From Sphingomonas xinjiangensis (lineage in GTDB: Bacteria; Pseudomonadota; Alphaproteobacteria; Sphingomonadales; Sphingomonadaceae): 64,000 nt of DNA. A model generated the notes under the pieces. That model worked only from the letters and a program-made list of their open reading frames with translations. It did no database searches and was not told the origin of the DNA. The DNA is taken from NCBI RefSeq assembly GCF_014199255.1, contig NZ_JACIJF010000001.1:186001-250000 (forward strand). The letters are read 5' to 3'. Shown here piece after piece: positions 54,100 through 63,321 of this stretch. The stretch's first letter is position 1. Every line of letters begins with the position of its first letter. A program made the translations under genes and the position numbers.

Positions 54100-55293
54100 A
54101 TGGCGCGCAACTTCAAGACGCTGGACGACATGGGCGACATCGCCGGCAAGCGGGTGCTGGTCCGCGAGGATCTGAACGTGCCAATGGCCGATGGTGCCGT
54201 GACCGACGACACCCGGCTGCGCGCCGCGGTGCAGACGGTGGCCGAGCTGTCGGACAAGGGCGCGATCGTGCTGGTGCTCGCGCATTTCGGCCGGCCAAAG
54301 GTGCCGACGCCGGAACTGTCGCTGGCGCAGCTGACCAAGCCGTTCTCCGAAGTGCTGGGGCGCCCGGTGCGCTACATCGATTGGGAGGGCGATGCGGAGA
54401 ATGTCGCCACGCTGCAGCCGGGCGATGTCGCGGTGCTGGAGAATACGCGCTTCTTTGGCGGCGAGGAAAAGAACGACCCCGCCACGGTGGACCGCTTTGC
54501 GGCGCTCGGTGACCTGTACGTCAATGACGCCTTCTCCGCAGCGCACCGTGCGCATGCCTCGACCGAGGGGCTGGCGCACAAGCTGCCCGCATTCGCCGGG
54601 CGGCAGATGGAAGCCGAGCTCGACGCGCTCGACAAGGCGCTGGGCAATCCCGAGCATCCGGTCGCGGCCGTGGTCGGCGGGGCCAAGGTGTCGACCAAGC
54701 TGGACGTGCTGCAGCATCTGGTCGCCCAGGTCGATCACCTGATCATCGGCGGCGGCATGGCCAACACCTTCCTCGCGGCGCGCGGCGTAAACGTCGGCAA
54801 GTCGCTGTGCGAGCACGACCTGACCGGCACGGCCGAGGCGATCCTGGACGCCGCCGACAAGGCGAACTGCACCGTACACCTGCCCTACGATGTCGTGGTG
54901 GCCAAGGAGTTCGCGGCCAACCCGCCGAGCCTGCGCACCGTCAATGTCCATGAAGTAGGCGAGGACGAGATGATCCTCGACATCGGCCCTGCGGCGACCG
55001 AGGCGCTGGGGGACGTGCTGAAGAATTGCCGCACGCTGGTGTGGAACGGGCCACTGGGTGCGTTCGAGACGCAGCCATTCGACACCGCCACCGTGGCACT
55101 GGCGCGGACCGCGGCGGCGCTTACCAAAGAAGGTTCGCTGGTGTCGGTAGCGGGGGGTGGCGACACGGTCGCGGCGCTCAACCAGGCTGGTGCCGCGGGT
55201 GACTTCACCTTCGTGTCGACAGCCGGGGGTGCGTTCCTGGAATGGATGGAGGGCAAGGCGCTCCCCGGAGTCGCGGCGCTGGCGCGCGGCTGA
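54100..55293 (+). CDS. pgk: Phosphoglycerate kinase
   Basis: 397 residues. [11 protein letters not shown] (N-terminal substrate domain), [21 protein letters not shown], the hinge to [12 protein letters not shown] and the C-terminal nucleotide domain GDTVAALN with the ATP-binding glycine loop SVAGGGDT. It carries out 1,3-bisphosphoglycerate plus ADP to 3-phosphoglycerate plus ATP. Third gene of the tkt-gap-pgk-fba cluster. Confidence 0.97.
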   Translation: MARNFKTLDDMGDIAGKRVLVREDLNVPMADGAVTDDTRLRAAVQTVAELSDKGAIVLVLAHFGRPKVPTPELSLAQLTKPFSEVLGRPVRYIDWEGDAENVATLQPGDVAVLENTRFFGGEEKNDPATVDRFAALGDLYVNDAFSAAHRAHASTEGLAHKLPAFAGRQMEAELDALDKALGNPEHPVAAVVGGAKVSTKLDVLQHLVAQVDHLIIGGGMANTFLAARGVNVGKSLCEHDLTGTAEAILDAADKANCTVHLPYDVVVAKEFAANPPSLRTVNVHEVGEDEMILDIGPAATEALGDVLKNCRTLVWNGPLGAFETQPFDTATVALARTAAALTKEGSLVSVAGGGDTVAALNQAGAAGDFTFVSTAGGAFLEWMEGKALPGVAALARG

Positions 55294-55368
55294 AGGTCGC
55301 ACCTTCATAGCTGGTGCCCGTGTTGCGGCGCAGCACCGTACCTTTTGAAGACCAATTAGGTGCAAAAA

Positions 55369-55388
55369 ACGGCTGAAATCAGCCGTTC
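55369..55388 (+). terminator. Hairpin between pgk and fba
   Basis: AACGGCTGA and TCAGCCGTT form a 9-bp palindrome with almost no loop, preceded by AAAAA and followed by a short C/G/T stretch without a T-run. Could be a weak terminator or a protein-binding dyad. The remaining 55294-55512 region has no gene; the next start has AAAGGGA upstream. Confidence 0.4.
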
Positions 55389-55512
55389 GTGCGTATATGA
55401 GGCTCATTCATCCTTTGGCTAGCGTTGTCAGGGTTCTCAGCCCTGTGCCGCGCTGCAATAGCCCGGCAGGCAAGCGAATCACGGGTTCGCAACGATCTGC
55501 AAAGGGACGTGC

Positions 55513-56415
55513 ATGAACACTGCCGAGATGACCGCGAAGATCGCCCAGGGCAAAGGCTTCATCGCCGCGCTGGACCAGAGCGGCGGTTCCACCCCCAAGG
55601 CGCTTGCCGGTTATGGGGTGCCTGAAGACGCCTGGTCGACGGACGAGGAGATGTTCGGGCTGATCCACGCGATGCGCGCGCGGATCATCCAGTCGCCCGC
55701 CTTCACCGGCGACAAGGTTATCGGCGCGATCCTGTTCGAGCGGACGATGGACGGGGATGTCGGCGGGAAGCCTGCGCCGGCTGCGCTGATCGAGCGCGGC
55801 GTGGTGCCGTTCATCAAGATAGACAAAGGGTTGGAAGCGGAGGCCGACGGCGTCCAGCTGATGAAGCCGATCGCGGGACTCGACACGCTGCTGGCGCGTG
55901 CCAAAGGGCTGGGCGTGTTCGGCACCAAGGAACGCTCGGTGGTGAACCTCGCCAACCGCGACGGCATTGCCGCCGTGGTTCGGCAGCAGTTCGCAGTGGC
56001 GGCGCAGGTCGCCGCGGCAGGACTGATGCCGATCATCGAGCCCGAAGTGAACATCAAGAGCCCCGAACGCGCCGAGGCCGACGCAATGCTGCGGGATGAG
56101 ATCCTGACGGCGCTCGACGCGCTACCCGAAGGCGAGCAGGTGATGCTCAAGCTGTCGATCCCGGCTCATCCCGGATTGTTCGACACGCTGGTTGATCATC
56201 GCAAGGTTCTTCGCGTGGTTGCGCTGTCTGGCGGGTATGCGCGGGCCCAGGCCTGTGCCGAGCTGGCAAAGAACCGCGGCATGATCGCGAGCTTCAGCCG
56301 CGCGCTGCTGGAGGATCTGCGTCACGGGATGAACGACGCGGCGTTCGACGCGGCGCTGGCCAGTGCGATCGACGAAATCTACACGGCATCGATACAGAAG
56401 GCCGGAGCCGCCTGA
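55513..56415 (+). CDS. Fructose-bisphosphate aldolase, class I
   Basis: 300 residues. Class I (Schiff-base) aldolase with ALDQSGGSTPKALAGYG, PIIEPEVNI, and MLKLSIP, where the Lys is the expected Schiff-base residue. The presence of a class I enzyme rather than class II is notable in bacteria but seen in several alphaproteobacteria. It lies in the cluster tkt-gap-pgk, consistent with gluconeogenesis or pentose phosphate flux. Confidence 0.92.
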   Translation: MNTAEMTAKIAQGKGFIAALDQSGGSTPKALAGYGVPEDAWSTDEEMFGLIHAMRARIIQSPAFTGDKVIGAILFERTMDGDVGGKPAPAALIERGVVPFIKIDKGLEAEADGVQLMKPIAGLDTLLARAKGLGVFGTKERSVVNLANRDGIAAVVRQQFAVAAQVAAAGLMPIIEPEVNIKSPERAEADAMLRDEILTALDALPEGEQVMLKLSIPAHPGLFDTLVDHRKVLRVVALSGGYARAQACAELAKNRGMIASFSRALLEDLRHGMNDAAFDAALASAIDEIYTASIQKAGAA

Positions 56416-56423
56416 CCGGTCGC

Positions 56424-57167
56424 TCAGCGCGCGGTCTGGCCGATCATCGCTTTCAGCGTCAACGCGTCCTGGATGGCCGCGCCATCGATATCGTTGTTGA
56501 AATAGGCCCAGACCGTTCGCCCGCCGCGTGCCTGCTCCGCCATCCAGTCGGCCCAGCCGAGCAGCTCGTCCTCGGCATAGCGGCCCCAATATTTGCCCTG
56601 GCCACCATGGAAGCGAACATAGGCGACTGGGCCAACTGCAAGCTTGGGGCTCTGAAGGTCGGGCATGTCATGCGCGCAGAAGCCGGCGCCGTGGCGTTCC
56701 AGCAGCGCGAAGACGGCGTCGGTGTACCAGCTTTTGTCGCGGAACTCGAAGACGTTGGTCACATCCTTGGGCGCCAGTTGAAGGAAGCTGTCGAGCCGCT
56801 CAAGGTTGAGGCGGAAGCGCGGCGGCAGCTGGTAGAGGATGGGGCCGAGCGTTGCACCCAGGTGACGGAAGGGCGGCATCATGCGCTGGAGCGGCTCCTC
56901 GCAGTCCTTCAGCTTCTTGGCCTGGGTGAGGAAGCGGTTGGCCTTCACCGCATAGCGAAACCCGGGCGGCGCCTGCGCGGCCCAGGCGTCGAAGGTCTCG
57001 GCCTTGGGCAGGCGGTAGAAGCTGTTGTTGATCTCGACCGTGTCGAAATGCTCGGCATAGAAGGCGAACCAGTTCTTGACCGCAAGCTTGTCGGGGTAGA
57101 AGCGGCCACGCCAATGCGGGTAGATCCAGCCGGAACACCCGATGTGAATTGCCGCGGAGCCTTGCAT
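56424..57167 (-). CDS. DUF72 family protein
   Basis: 247 residues. IHIGCSGWIYPHWRGRFYP is the DUF72 N-terminal pattern, VEINNSFYRLP, and FEFRDKSWY the further conserved pieces; TIM-barrel-like, function unknown. The start ATG at 57167-57165 overlaps the start ATG of thiE on the other strand (CATG), so the two genes share four bases. Confidence 0.88.
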   Translation of the reverse strand: MQGSAAIHIGCSGWIYPHWRGRFYPDKLAVKNWFAFYAEHFDTVEINNSFYRLPKAETFDAWAAQAPPGFRYAVKANRFLTQAKKLKDCEEPLQRMMPPFRHLGATLGPILYQLPPRFRLNLERLDSFLQLAPKDVTNVFEFRDKSWYTDAVFALLERHGAGFCAHDMPDLQSPKLAVGPVAYVRFHGGQGKYWGRYAEDELLGWADWMAEQARGGRTVWAYFNNDIDGAAIQDALTLKAMIGQTAR

Positions 57168-57861
57168 GAACGATCCTGAAATTGTCGACCTGGACGAAGA
57201 GAACGCATTGGTGGGCTTTGCGGACAATTTCGTGCGGGACAGTCGGCGCCCCGCCTGTCAGCTCTACCTGATCTCACCGCTGGACGTGAGCGGCGCGTTT
57301 CCCGACCGGTTGGCGCGGGCGCTGGATGCCGGCCCCGTGGCGGCGTTCCAATTTCGGGTGAAGGATGTGGATCAGCATGAGGCTGCGCGGCTTGCCGAGC
57401 CCCTTCAGCGAATCTGTACGGACCGCGAGGTGGCGTTCATCGTCAATGACAGCATCAGTCTGGCCAAGCGGCTGGGCGCGGACGGTGTGCATCTGGGGCA
57501 GGACGACGGCGACCCCCGGGAAGCGCGCTCGGTGCTCGGGCCATCGGCGCAGGTCGGGGTGACTTGTCACGGCAGCCGTCACCTGGCGATGGAAGCCGGC
57601 GAGGCCGGGGCGGATTATGTCGCGTTCGGTGCCTTCTACCCCACCACGACCAAGGAAGCGCGGCACCGGGCCGAAACACCGCTCCTGAGCTGGTGGACGA
57701 CCGTGTTCGAGATCCCGTGCGTGGCGATCGGCGGGATCACGCCGGGCAATGCCGCGCCGTTGATAGCTGCCGGGGCGGACTTCATCGCGGCATCGAGCGC
57801 GATATGGGGCGGGGACGAGGCCGCAGCGGTGCAGGCGTTTGCCGAGGTGCTGAAGGGCTGA
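57166..57861 (+). CDS. thiE: Thiamine phosphate synthase
   Basis: 231 residues; joins hydroxymethylpyrimidine diphosphate and thiazole phosphate. QFRVKD, VNDSISLAKRLGADGVHLGQDD (metal/pyrophosphate site), FGAFYPTTTK and IGGI are present. A 30-residue N-terminal extension (NDPEIVDLDEENALV) precedes the core. GGAG lies 8 bases before the ATG. Head-to-head with the DUF72 gene with overlapping start codons. Confidence 0.9.
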   Translation: MNDPEIVDLDEENALVGFADNFVRDSRRPACQLYLISPLDVSGAFPDRLARALDAGPVAAFQFRVKDVDQHEAARLAEPLQRICTDREVAFIVNDSISLAKRLGADGVHLGQDDGDPREARSVLGPSAQVGVTCHGSRHLAMEAGEAGADYVAFGAFYPTTTKEARHRAETPLLSWWTTVFEIPCVAIGGITPGNAAPLIAAGADFIAASSAIWGGDEAAAVQAFAEVLKG

Positions 57862-57935
57862 AACTGGCTCTAAGTGAAACAAAGCCGGTACCCGCGTCGT
57901 TCTTCGGCCTGACTTAGGTTGGTTCGGAGTATCTT

Positions 57936-58952
57936 GTGCGTAAACTGTTCGGTGTTGCTTCCCTTGCCTTGATCTCCCTCGCGCCCGCGATGGCGCAGCA
58001 GCCCAAAGACACCAAAAATGGGGGCAAACCGCCGATCGACTGGACGGTGATGCATGCGCAGGTGATCCTCGATCGGCTCGGCTTCTCACCCGGCATCATC
58101 GATGGTCGCGAGGGCCAGTCGCTCACCGCCGCACTGAAGGGGTTCCAGGAGACGCGCGGGCTGACCACGAGCGGCGAGCTCGACCGCGCCACGCTGGGCG
58201 CGCTGCACCAGTACCGCCAATGGCGGCCGGCAGTGAAGATGGCGGTGCCCGACGCGGCGCTGCAGGGCTTCTTCGTCAATCCGGTGCCCAAGGACCCCGA
58301 GGAACAGGCTAAGCTGCCGTCTATCGGCTATAGCCGTCCGCTCGAGAAGATGGGCGAAATGTTCCACACCACGCCCGAGGTGCTGGTGGAGATGAACCCC
58401 GGCGGCGGAAAGATCGAGCGCGGCGCGGTGTTCCTGTTCCCGAACGTCGCAGCCCAGTCGCGCGACTATGAGGGCGAGGACATCAAGCCCGAGTGGCGCC
58501 AGACGCTGAGCGACTTGAACGTCGATGCCAAGCAGCCTGCCGCCGACCATCTGGTGGTCGACAAGTCCGAGAAGGTGCTCAAGGTCTTCGACAAGGATGA
58601 CAAGCTCGTCGCGCAGTTCACCGCGTCGATGGGCAGCGAGCATGATCCGCTGCCGATCGGTACGTGGAAGATCAACGTCGCCGATACTAATCCCAAGTTC
58701 CACTTCAACCCCGACTTGTTCTGGGACGCGAAGGCCGGCGACGAGAAGACGCTGTTGCCTCCGGGGCCGAACGGCCCGGTGGGCGTGGTGTGGCTCGACC
58801 TGTCCAAGGAGCATTACGGCATCCATGGGACCCCCGAGCCGCAGAATATCGGCCGCACTGAAAGTCATGGCTGTATCCGGTTGGCGAACTGGGACGCGGC
58901 GCGGCTGGCGCTGATGATCAAGCCCGGCGCCAAGGCCGTGTTCCAGGAGTGA
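57936..58952 (+). CDS. L,D-transpeptidase with peptidoglycan-binding domain
   Basis: 338 residues. Signal peptide (RKLFGVASLALISLAPAMA), PG_binding_1-like domain (about 35-92), and a YkuD catalytic domain with HGT (H297) and SHGCIRLAN (H311, catalytic C313). It forms 3-3 crosslinks or anchors in the cell wall. It starts with GTG at 57936 (CGGAG upstream). The M23 peptidase gene follows after 4 bp. Confidence 0.95.
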   Translation: MRKLFGVASLALISLAPAMAQQPKDTKNGGKPPIDWTVMHAQVILDRLGFSPGIIDGREGQSLTAALKGFQETRGLTTSGELDRATLGALHQYRQWRPAVKMAVPDAALQGFFVNPVPKDPEEQAKLPSIGYSRPLEKMGEMFHTTPEVLVEMNPGGGKIERGAVFLFPNVAAQSRDYEGEDIKPEWRQTLSDLNVDAKQPAADHLVVDKSEKVLKVFDKDDKLVAQFTASMGSEHDPLPIGTWKINVADTNPKFHFNPDLFWDAKAGDEKTLLPPGPNGPVGVVWLDLSKEHYGIHGTPEPQNIGRTESHGCIRLANWDAARLALMIKPGAKAVFQE

Positions 58953-58956
58953 TGGC

Positions 58957-59544
58957 GTGACGCGCGGCAGGTGGGTCGGCTGGGGACTGGCGGCGCTGCT
59001 GCTGGTCCTGGCCGTGGCCTACCTGTCGATGGTGCGGATCACTGTCCTGCCGCGCGACCCGGCGCGGCCGGCGGTGGCGACTTCGCAGACGATCCAGGCC
59101 GAACCGGTCGATCGCCAGCCGCTGGTGGTGCCGGTGGAGGGGATCACCCGGCGCCAATTGAGCGATACCTGGGGCCAGAGCAGGGCCGGGGGTGCGCGCG
59201 AGCACCACGCGATCGATATCATGGCGCCTCGTGGCACCCCGGTGCTCGCCGCCGCCAGCGGGCGGGTCGAAAAGATCTTCGAGAGCGGCAATGGCGGCCA
59301 CACCGTCTATGTGCGGCTGCCCGACCAGCGGACGGTCCATTACTATGCGCATCTCGACCGCTATCTGGCGGGCGAAGGGCAGGTGGTGCGACAGGGGCAG
59401 CCCATCGCCACCGTCGGCGACACGGGCAGCGCCACGGGCGCACCCCACCTTCATTTCGAGATCAAGACGATGCGGCCGGGCGAGCGGTGGTGGCAGGGAG
59501 TTAACGTCAATCCCTATCCGCTGCTGATGCGTGGCGGTGACTGA
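58957..59544 (+). CDS. M23 zinc peptidase, membrane-anchored
   Basis: 195 residues. One N-terminal helix (about 8-27) anchors it. All zinc/catalytic residues are kept: H83 and D87 (HHAID), H132 (YAHL), H164/H166 (HLHFE). It should cut peptidoglycan cross-bridges or stem peptides. It starts with GTG at 58957, 4 bp after the L,D-transpeptidase, so the two are an operon of wall-modifying enzymes. Confidence 0.92.
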   Translation: MTRGRWVGWGLAALLLVLAVAYLSMVRITVLPRDPARPAVATSQTIQAEPVDRQPLVVPVEGITRRQLSDTWGQSRAGGAREHHAIDIMAPRGTPVLAAASGRVEKIFESGNGGHTVYVRLPDQRTVHYYAHLDRYLAGEGQVVRQGQPIATVGDTGSATGAPHLHFEIKTMRPGERWWQGVNVNPYPLLMRGGD

Positions 59545-59619
59545 GCGGCGCTTGCGAGGATGGCCGCGCCCGGCTAAGGGGCCGACTTCGGCTCTTTCTC
59601 AGCTTACAGGTCTCGGATC

Positions 59620-60183
59620 ATGAAGATCAGCGGCGTGGACATCCGTCCCGGCAACATCATCGAATATGAAGGCGGCATCTGGCGCGCCGTCAAAATCCAG
59701 CACACCCAGCCTGGCAAGGGCGGGGCGTATATGCAGGTCGAACTCAAGAACCTGCGCGACGGGCGCAAGAACAATGTCCGGTTCCGCTCGGCCGAGACGG
59801 TGGAGCGCGTGCGCCTGGACACCAAGGATTTCCAGTTCCTGTTCGCGGACGGCGAGACGCTGACCTTCATGGACAAGATCACCTACGACCAGACCACGCT
59901 GCCACGCGACCTGCTCGGCGACGCGGCTGCCTTTCTTCAGGACGGCATGGACGTGGTGATGGAGCTGTATGACGAGGATCCCATCAGCGTGCAGCTGCCC
60001 GACACGATCGAGGCGACGATCGTCGAGGCCGACGCGGTGGTGAAGGGGCAGACCGCCTCGTCCTCGTACAAGCCGGCGCTGCTCGAGAACGGCGTGCGCG
60101 TGATGGTGCCGCCGCACATCGCGTCGGGAACCCGGATCGTCGTCGATGTGTACGAACAGACCTACGTCCGCCGCGCGGATTGA
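59620..60183 (+). CDS. efp: Elongation factor P
   Basis: 187 residues, three beta barrels. The modified loop PGKGGA with K33 (E. coli K34 equivalent) shows the lysine type, so EpmA-type modification is possible. EF-P rescues ribosomes stalled at polyproline; the proline-rich NuoC tail at 63 kb in this window is a candidate client. It starts a set with the cupin and suhB genes (TGATG and TAATG overlaps). Confidence 0.96.
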   Translation: MKISGVDIRPGNIIEYEGGIWRAVKIQHTQPGKGGAYMQVELKNLRDGRKNNVRFRSAETVERVRLDTKDFQFLFADGETLTFMDKITYDQTTLPRDLLGDAAAFLQDGMDVVMELYDEDPISVQLPDTIEATIVEADAVVKGQTASSSYKPALLENGVRVMVPPHIASGTRIVVDVYEQTYVRRAD

Positions 60184-60500
60184 TGCCTGAAATCATTCAA
60201 GATGCGCGCACCTTCCGGGCCAACCGCCCGTGGGGTGCGCGCGACCTGGTCGAGATCGAGGGCGCAACCGCGCGCCTGCACTGGACCGACCAGCCTTATC
60301 AATGGCACATCAACGACGGTGCCGAACTGTTCTGCGTCGTCGATGGTGCGGTGGACATGCACTATCGGCAGGATGACGGCGAACATGTCGTGCGGCTGGA
60401 TGCCGGTGACATGTTCGTGGCAGGCATCGGTGACGAGCATGTTGCGCATCCCCTGGGCGAAGCCCGCATCCTTGTCTTCGAGCGTAAGGGCTCTGTCTAA
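60183..60500 (+). CDS. Cupin-domain protein
   Basis: 105 residues, single cupin barrel: WHINDGAELFCVVDGAVDMHYR and VRLDAGDMFVAGIGDEHVAHP. The metal ligands (H..E, H) fit a small metal-binding cupin. ATG 60183 overlaps the efp TGA (TGATG); its TAA overlaps the suhB ATG. No function known. Confidence 0.85.
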   Translation: MPEIIQDARTFRANRPWGARDLVEIEGATARLHWTDQPYQWHINDGAELFCVVDGAVDMHYRQDDGEHVVRLDAGDMFVAGIGDEHVAHPLGEARILVFERKGSV

Positions 60501-61321
60501 TGGTCGCCCACTCCGGTATCATCACCGTCATCGAACGTGCCGCCCGCAAGGCGGGGCCGCGGCTGCGCCGTGACTTCAACGAGGTCCAGCACCTCCAGGT
60601 CAGCCGCAAGGGGCCGGCCGACTTCGTGTCGATTGCCGATCGACGCGCCGAGGACACGCTGATCGAGGAGCTGCAAAAGGCGCGGCCCGACTGGGGTTTT
60701 CTGGTCGAGGAGCGTGGCGAGATCGCGGGCGATCCCGACCTGCCGCGCTGGATCATCGATCCGCTCGACGGCACGTCCAACTTCCTCCACGGCATCCCCC
60801 ATTTCTGCATGTCGATCGCGGTCGAGGATCCGCGTGGTACGCAGGGCAAGCCCGAGATCACCCATGGCTATATCTATCAGCCGCTGACCGATGAGAGCTT
60901 CTGGGCCGAGAAGGGGCGGGGCGCCTGGTTGCAGGACCAGCGGTTGCGCGTCTCTGCGCGGCGCGACCTGCCCGATGCGCTGATCGCGACGGGCATTCCG
61001 TTCATGGGCCATGGCAATTTCGCTGAATGGACTCGCATCTTCGGTGCGGTTGCGCCCGAAGTCGCCGGCATCCGCCGGCTGGGCGCCGCGGCGCTCGACC
61101 TGGCCTGGGTGGCCGCGGGGCGCTTCGACGGGTTCTGGGAATCGGACCTGAAGCCGTGGGACGTTGCGGCGGGCATGCTGCTGGTCAAGGAAGCAGGCGG
61201 CTTCGTCACTGACTATCGCGGGCAGGACATGGCGCGCGAACGCAACCAGTTCCTCGCCGCCAACGACGTGCTGCATTCCAAGCTGCACAAGCTGGTCGCG
61301 GGCGCGCTGCGCAACAACTGA
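60500..61321 (+). CDS. suhB: Inositol-1-monophosphatase family (SuhB-like)
   Basis: 273 residues. The Mg-binding motifs EERGE (about 71-75), DPLDGTSNF (about 90-98) and WDVAAG (about 220-225) are intact. SuhB dephosphorylates inositol phosphate and also affects rRNA transcription in E. coli. It is the third gene of the efp operon, joined by TAATG overlap. Confidence 0.93.
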   Translation: MVAHSGIITVIERAARKAGPRLRRDFNEVQHLQVSRKGPADFVSIADRRAEDTLIEELQKARPDWGFLVEERGEIAGDPDLPRWIIDPLDGTSNFLHGIPHFCMSIAVEDPRGTQGKPEITHGYIYQPLTDESFWAEKGRGAWLQDQRLRVSARRDLPDALIATGIPFMGHGNFAEWTRIFGAVAPEVAGIRRLGAAALDLAWVAAGRFDGFWESDLKPWDVAAGMLLVKEAGGFVTDYRGQDMARERNQFLAANDVLHSKLHKLVAGALRNN

Positions 61322-61330
61322 CCTGATCAC

Positions 61331-61396
61331 CGGCGGTTCTGCCGCCGACTCCTATTTTTCAGATGCAGGCGCTGCCGTTCGCGGTGGCGCCTGTTT
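61331..61396 (+). terminator. Two terminator hairpins after suhB
   Basis: First CGGCGG TTCTG CCGCCG (61331-61347) with downstream CTATTTTT. Second: 12-bp stem from 61366 (CAGGCGCTGCCG) with a TTCG tetraloop and CGGTGGCGCCTG (61382-61393), followed by TTT. Together they should insulate efp-suhB from the nuo operon. Confidence 0.7.
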
Positions 61397-61426
61397 GCAT
61401 GCGCCGGCGATTGTTACATCTTATTA

Positions 61427-61442
61427 TTGCGAGTGATTCTCA
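61427..61442 (+). promoter_or_regulatory. Fur-like box upstream of nuoA
   Basis: TTGCGAGTGATTCTCA closely resembles a Fur-type box (GCGAATGATTCTCA pattern). It is 76 bp before the nuoA start, in the only intergenic region of the complex I operon. Complex I is iron-rich, so iron-dependent control would make sense. Inferred from sequence similarity only. Confidence 0.45.
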
Positions 61443-61517
61443 GGGGTTCCGCCCCTTGCCGCACTCTCCCCATCGGCCTAAAGCCACCCTCAGATTCCGC
61501 AGTCGCGAGAAGGCCCC

Positions 61518-61892
61518 TTGGTCGATCTAATTCAATATCTGCCGATCCTCCTGTTCCTGGGAGTGGCATTGGTGCTTTCAAGCGCCTTCGTGTTCCTGCC
61601 GATGGTGGTGGGGCGGCTGACAGGCGCGCATCAGCCGACTCCGGAAAAGCTCACCGAATATGAGTGCGGCTTTCCGGCGTTCGAGGATTCGCGCAGCCAG
61701 TTCGACGTGCGCTTTTACCTCGTTGCTATTCTGTTCATCGTCTTCGATCTCGAAGCTGCCTTCCTATATCCTTGGGCAGTCAGCGTTTTCGATCTCGGCT
61801 GGACCGCCTGGATCTCGATGATGATCTTCATTGCCGAGCTTGCGCTCGGTCTGGTTTATGCTTGGAAGAAAGGTGCGTTGGAGTGGGAGTAG
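61518..61892 (+). CDS. nuoA: NADH-quinone oxidoreductase subunit A
   Basis: 124 residues, three TM helices (about 7-30, 64-84, 92-114). Conserved [29 protein letters not shown]. It is part of the membrane arm near the quinone site. TTG start at 61518; no ATG fits. Confidence 0.93.
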   Translation: MVDLIQYLPILLFLGVALVLSSAFVFLPMVVGRLTGAHQPTPEKLTEYECGFPAFEDSRSQFDVRFYLVAILFIVFDLEAAFLYPWAVSVFDLGWTAWISMMIFIAELALGLVYAWKKGALEWE

Positions 61893-62419
61893 AACTCAGC
61901 CCTCCGCCGCCGGGAACGCTGCCGAACGTTGCGTTTCTCGACGACATCAATGCCGAGATCGGCGACAAGGGTTTCCTGGTCACCTCGACCGAGGAGCTGT
62001 TCCAGTGGGCCCGCACCGGCTCGCTGTGGTGGATGACCTTTGGTCTGGCATGCTGCGCGGTCGAGATGATCCACGTTAACATGCCACGCTATGACATGGA
62101 GCGTTTCGGTGCCGCGCCGCGCGCTTCCCCGCGTCAATCGGACGTGATGATCGTCGCAGGGACGCTGTGCAACAAGATGGCGCCGGCGCTTCGCCGCGTA
62201 TACGATCAGATGTCCGAGCCGAAATACGTGATTTCGATGGGTTCCTGCGCGAATGGCGGCGGCTATTATCATTATAGCTACAGCGTTGTGCGCGGATGCG
62301 ACCGCATCGTGCCCGTCGACATCTACGTACCTGGCTGCCCCCCGACCGCCGAGGCGTTGCTTTATGGCGTGATGCAGCTGCAGCGAAAGATCCGCCGCAT
62401 CGGGACGCTGGAACGGTGA
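61883..62419 (+). CDS. nuoB: NADH-quinone oxidoreductase subunit B
   Basis: 178 residues, ligates the N2 Fe-S cluster: C57 and C58 (ACCAVEM), C122 (GSCANGGG) and C152 (PGCPPTAE). GTG start at 61883 lies in nuoA and overlaps it by 10 bp. It sits at the junction with the membrane arm and receives electrons before quinone. Confidence 0.95.
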   Translation: MGVELSPPPPGTLPNVAFLDDINAEIGDKGFLVTSTEELFQWARTGSLWWMTFGLACCAVEMIHVNMPRYDMERFGAAPRASPRQSDVMIVAGTLCNKMAPALRRVYDQMSEPKYVISMGSCANGGGYYHYSYSVVRGCDRIVPVDIYVPGCPPTAEALLYGVMQLQRKIRRIGTLER

Positions 62420-63321
62420 AAGCGCCTGCTCCCCGCTACGCTTCGAACGAGGGCGTGATCGATGCCGCGCAGGCGGCTTTCGGTGACCTGATCGTTGAGG
62501 CCAAGGACGCGGTTGGCGAAGTTTCGCTGACGGTACGGCGCGAGCGTCTTGTCGACGTCATGGTCGCGCTGCGCGACACGCCCGGCCTCGAATATCAGAT
62601 GCTGATGGAGATCGCGGGCGCGGATTATCCACAGCGCGCAGAGCGGTTCGACATCGTCTATCATCTGCTGAGCCTGACCCGGAACCACCGCATTCGCGTG
62701 CGCGTGATGACCGATGAGGAGCAGCCGGTACCGTCGGTTACCGAGATCTGGCCGGTCGCCGGCTGGCTAGAGCGCGAAGTGTACGACCTATATGGCGTGC
62801 TGTTCGACGGGAACATGGACCTTCGCCGGATCCTCACCGACTATGGCTTCCAGGGGCATCCGCTCCGGAAGGACTTCCCGATGACGGGGTATGTCGAAAT
62901 GCGGTACTCGGAGGAGGCGAAGCGCGTCGTCTATGAGCCGGTCAGCCTGGCTCAGGATTTCCGCAATTTCGACTTCATGAGCCCGTGGGAAGGTGCCGCC
63001 TATGTGCTGCCGGGCGACGAAAAGGTGACCGGCGCCGGCCCAGGCGACACGCCGCAGGGCAAGCCTGCGCCGACCCCGTCCGCGCCGCCGCCCCCGCCTG
63101 TTCCCGAAGCCAAGGGTGCGCCGACTCCAGTGACTGCCGACGATGTCGTCAAGGCCGGCGATGCCGCGTCGAAGACGGTGGAGCCGCAGGCCAAGCGGAT
63201 CAAGACCATGGAAGGTCCGCAGGACAGCGGCGTCGGTCAGAACGAGCCGGGCAACTTGCCCGAGCAGAAGCCGAAGGACCCGGACATCATGCCCAGCAAG
63301 CATGAGGGGCAGAATCAATGA
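62416..63321 (+). CDS. nuoC: NADH-quinone oxidoreductase subunit C with long C-terminal tail
   Basis: 301 residues; the standard core (about 1-200, [47 protein letters not shown]) is followed by a tail (about 201-301) rich in Pro, Lys, Asp, Glu and Gly with [12 protein letters not shown]. Normal NuoC is about 200. GTG start at 62416 overlaps the nuoB stop (GTGA). The tail is in one open frame, ending HEGQNQ. Confidence 0.93.
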   Translation: MKAPAPRYASNEGVIDAAQAAFGDLIVEAKDAVGEVSLTVRRERLVDVMVALRDTPGLEYQMLMEIAGADYPQRAERFDIVYHLLSLTRNHRIRVRVMTDEEQPVPSVTEIWPVAGWLEREVYDLYGVLFDGNMDLRRILTDYGFQGHPLRKDFPMTGYVEMRYSEEAKRVVYEPVSLAQDFRNFDFMSPWEGAAYVLPGDEKVTGAGPGDTPQGKPAPTPSAPPPPPVPEAKGAPTPVTADDVVKAGDAASKTVEPQAKRIKTMEGPQDSGVGQNEPGNLPEQKPKDPDIMPSKHEGQNQ

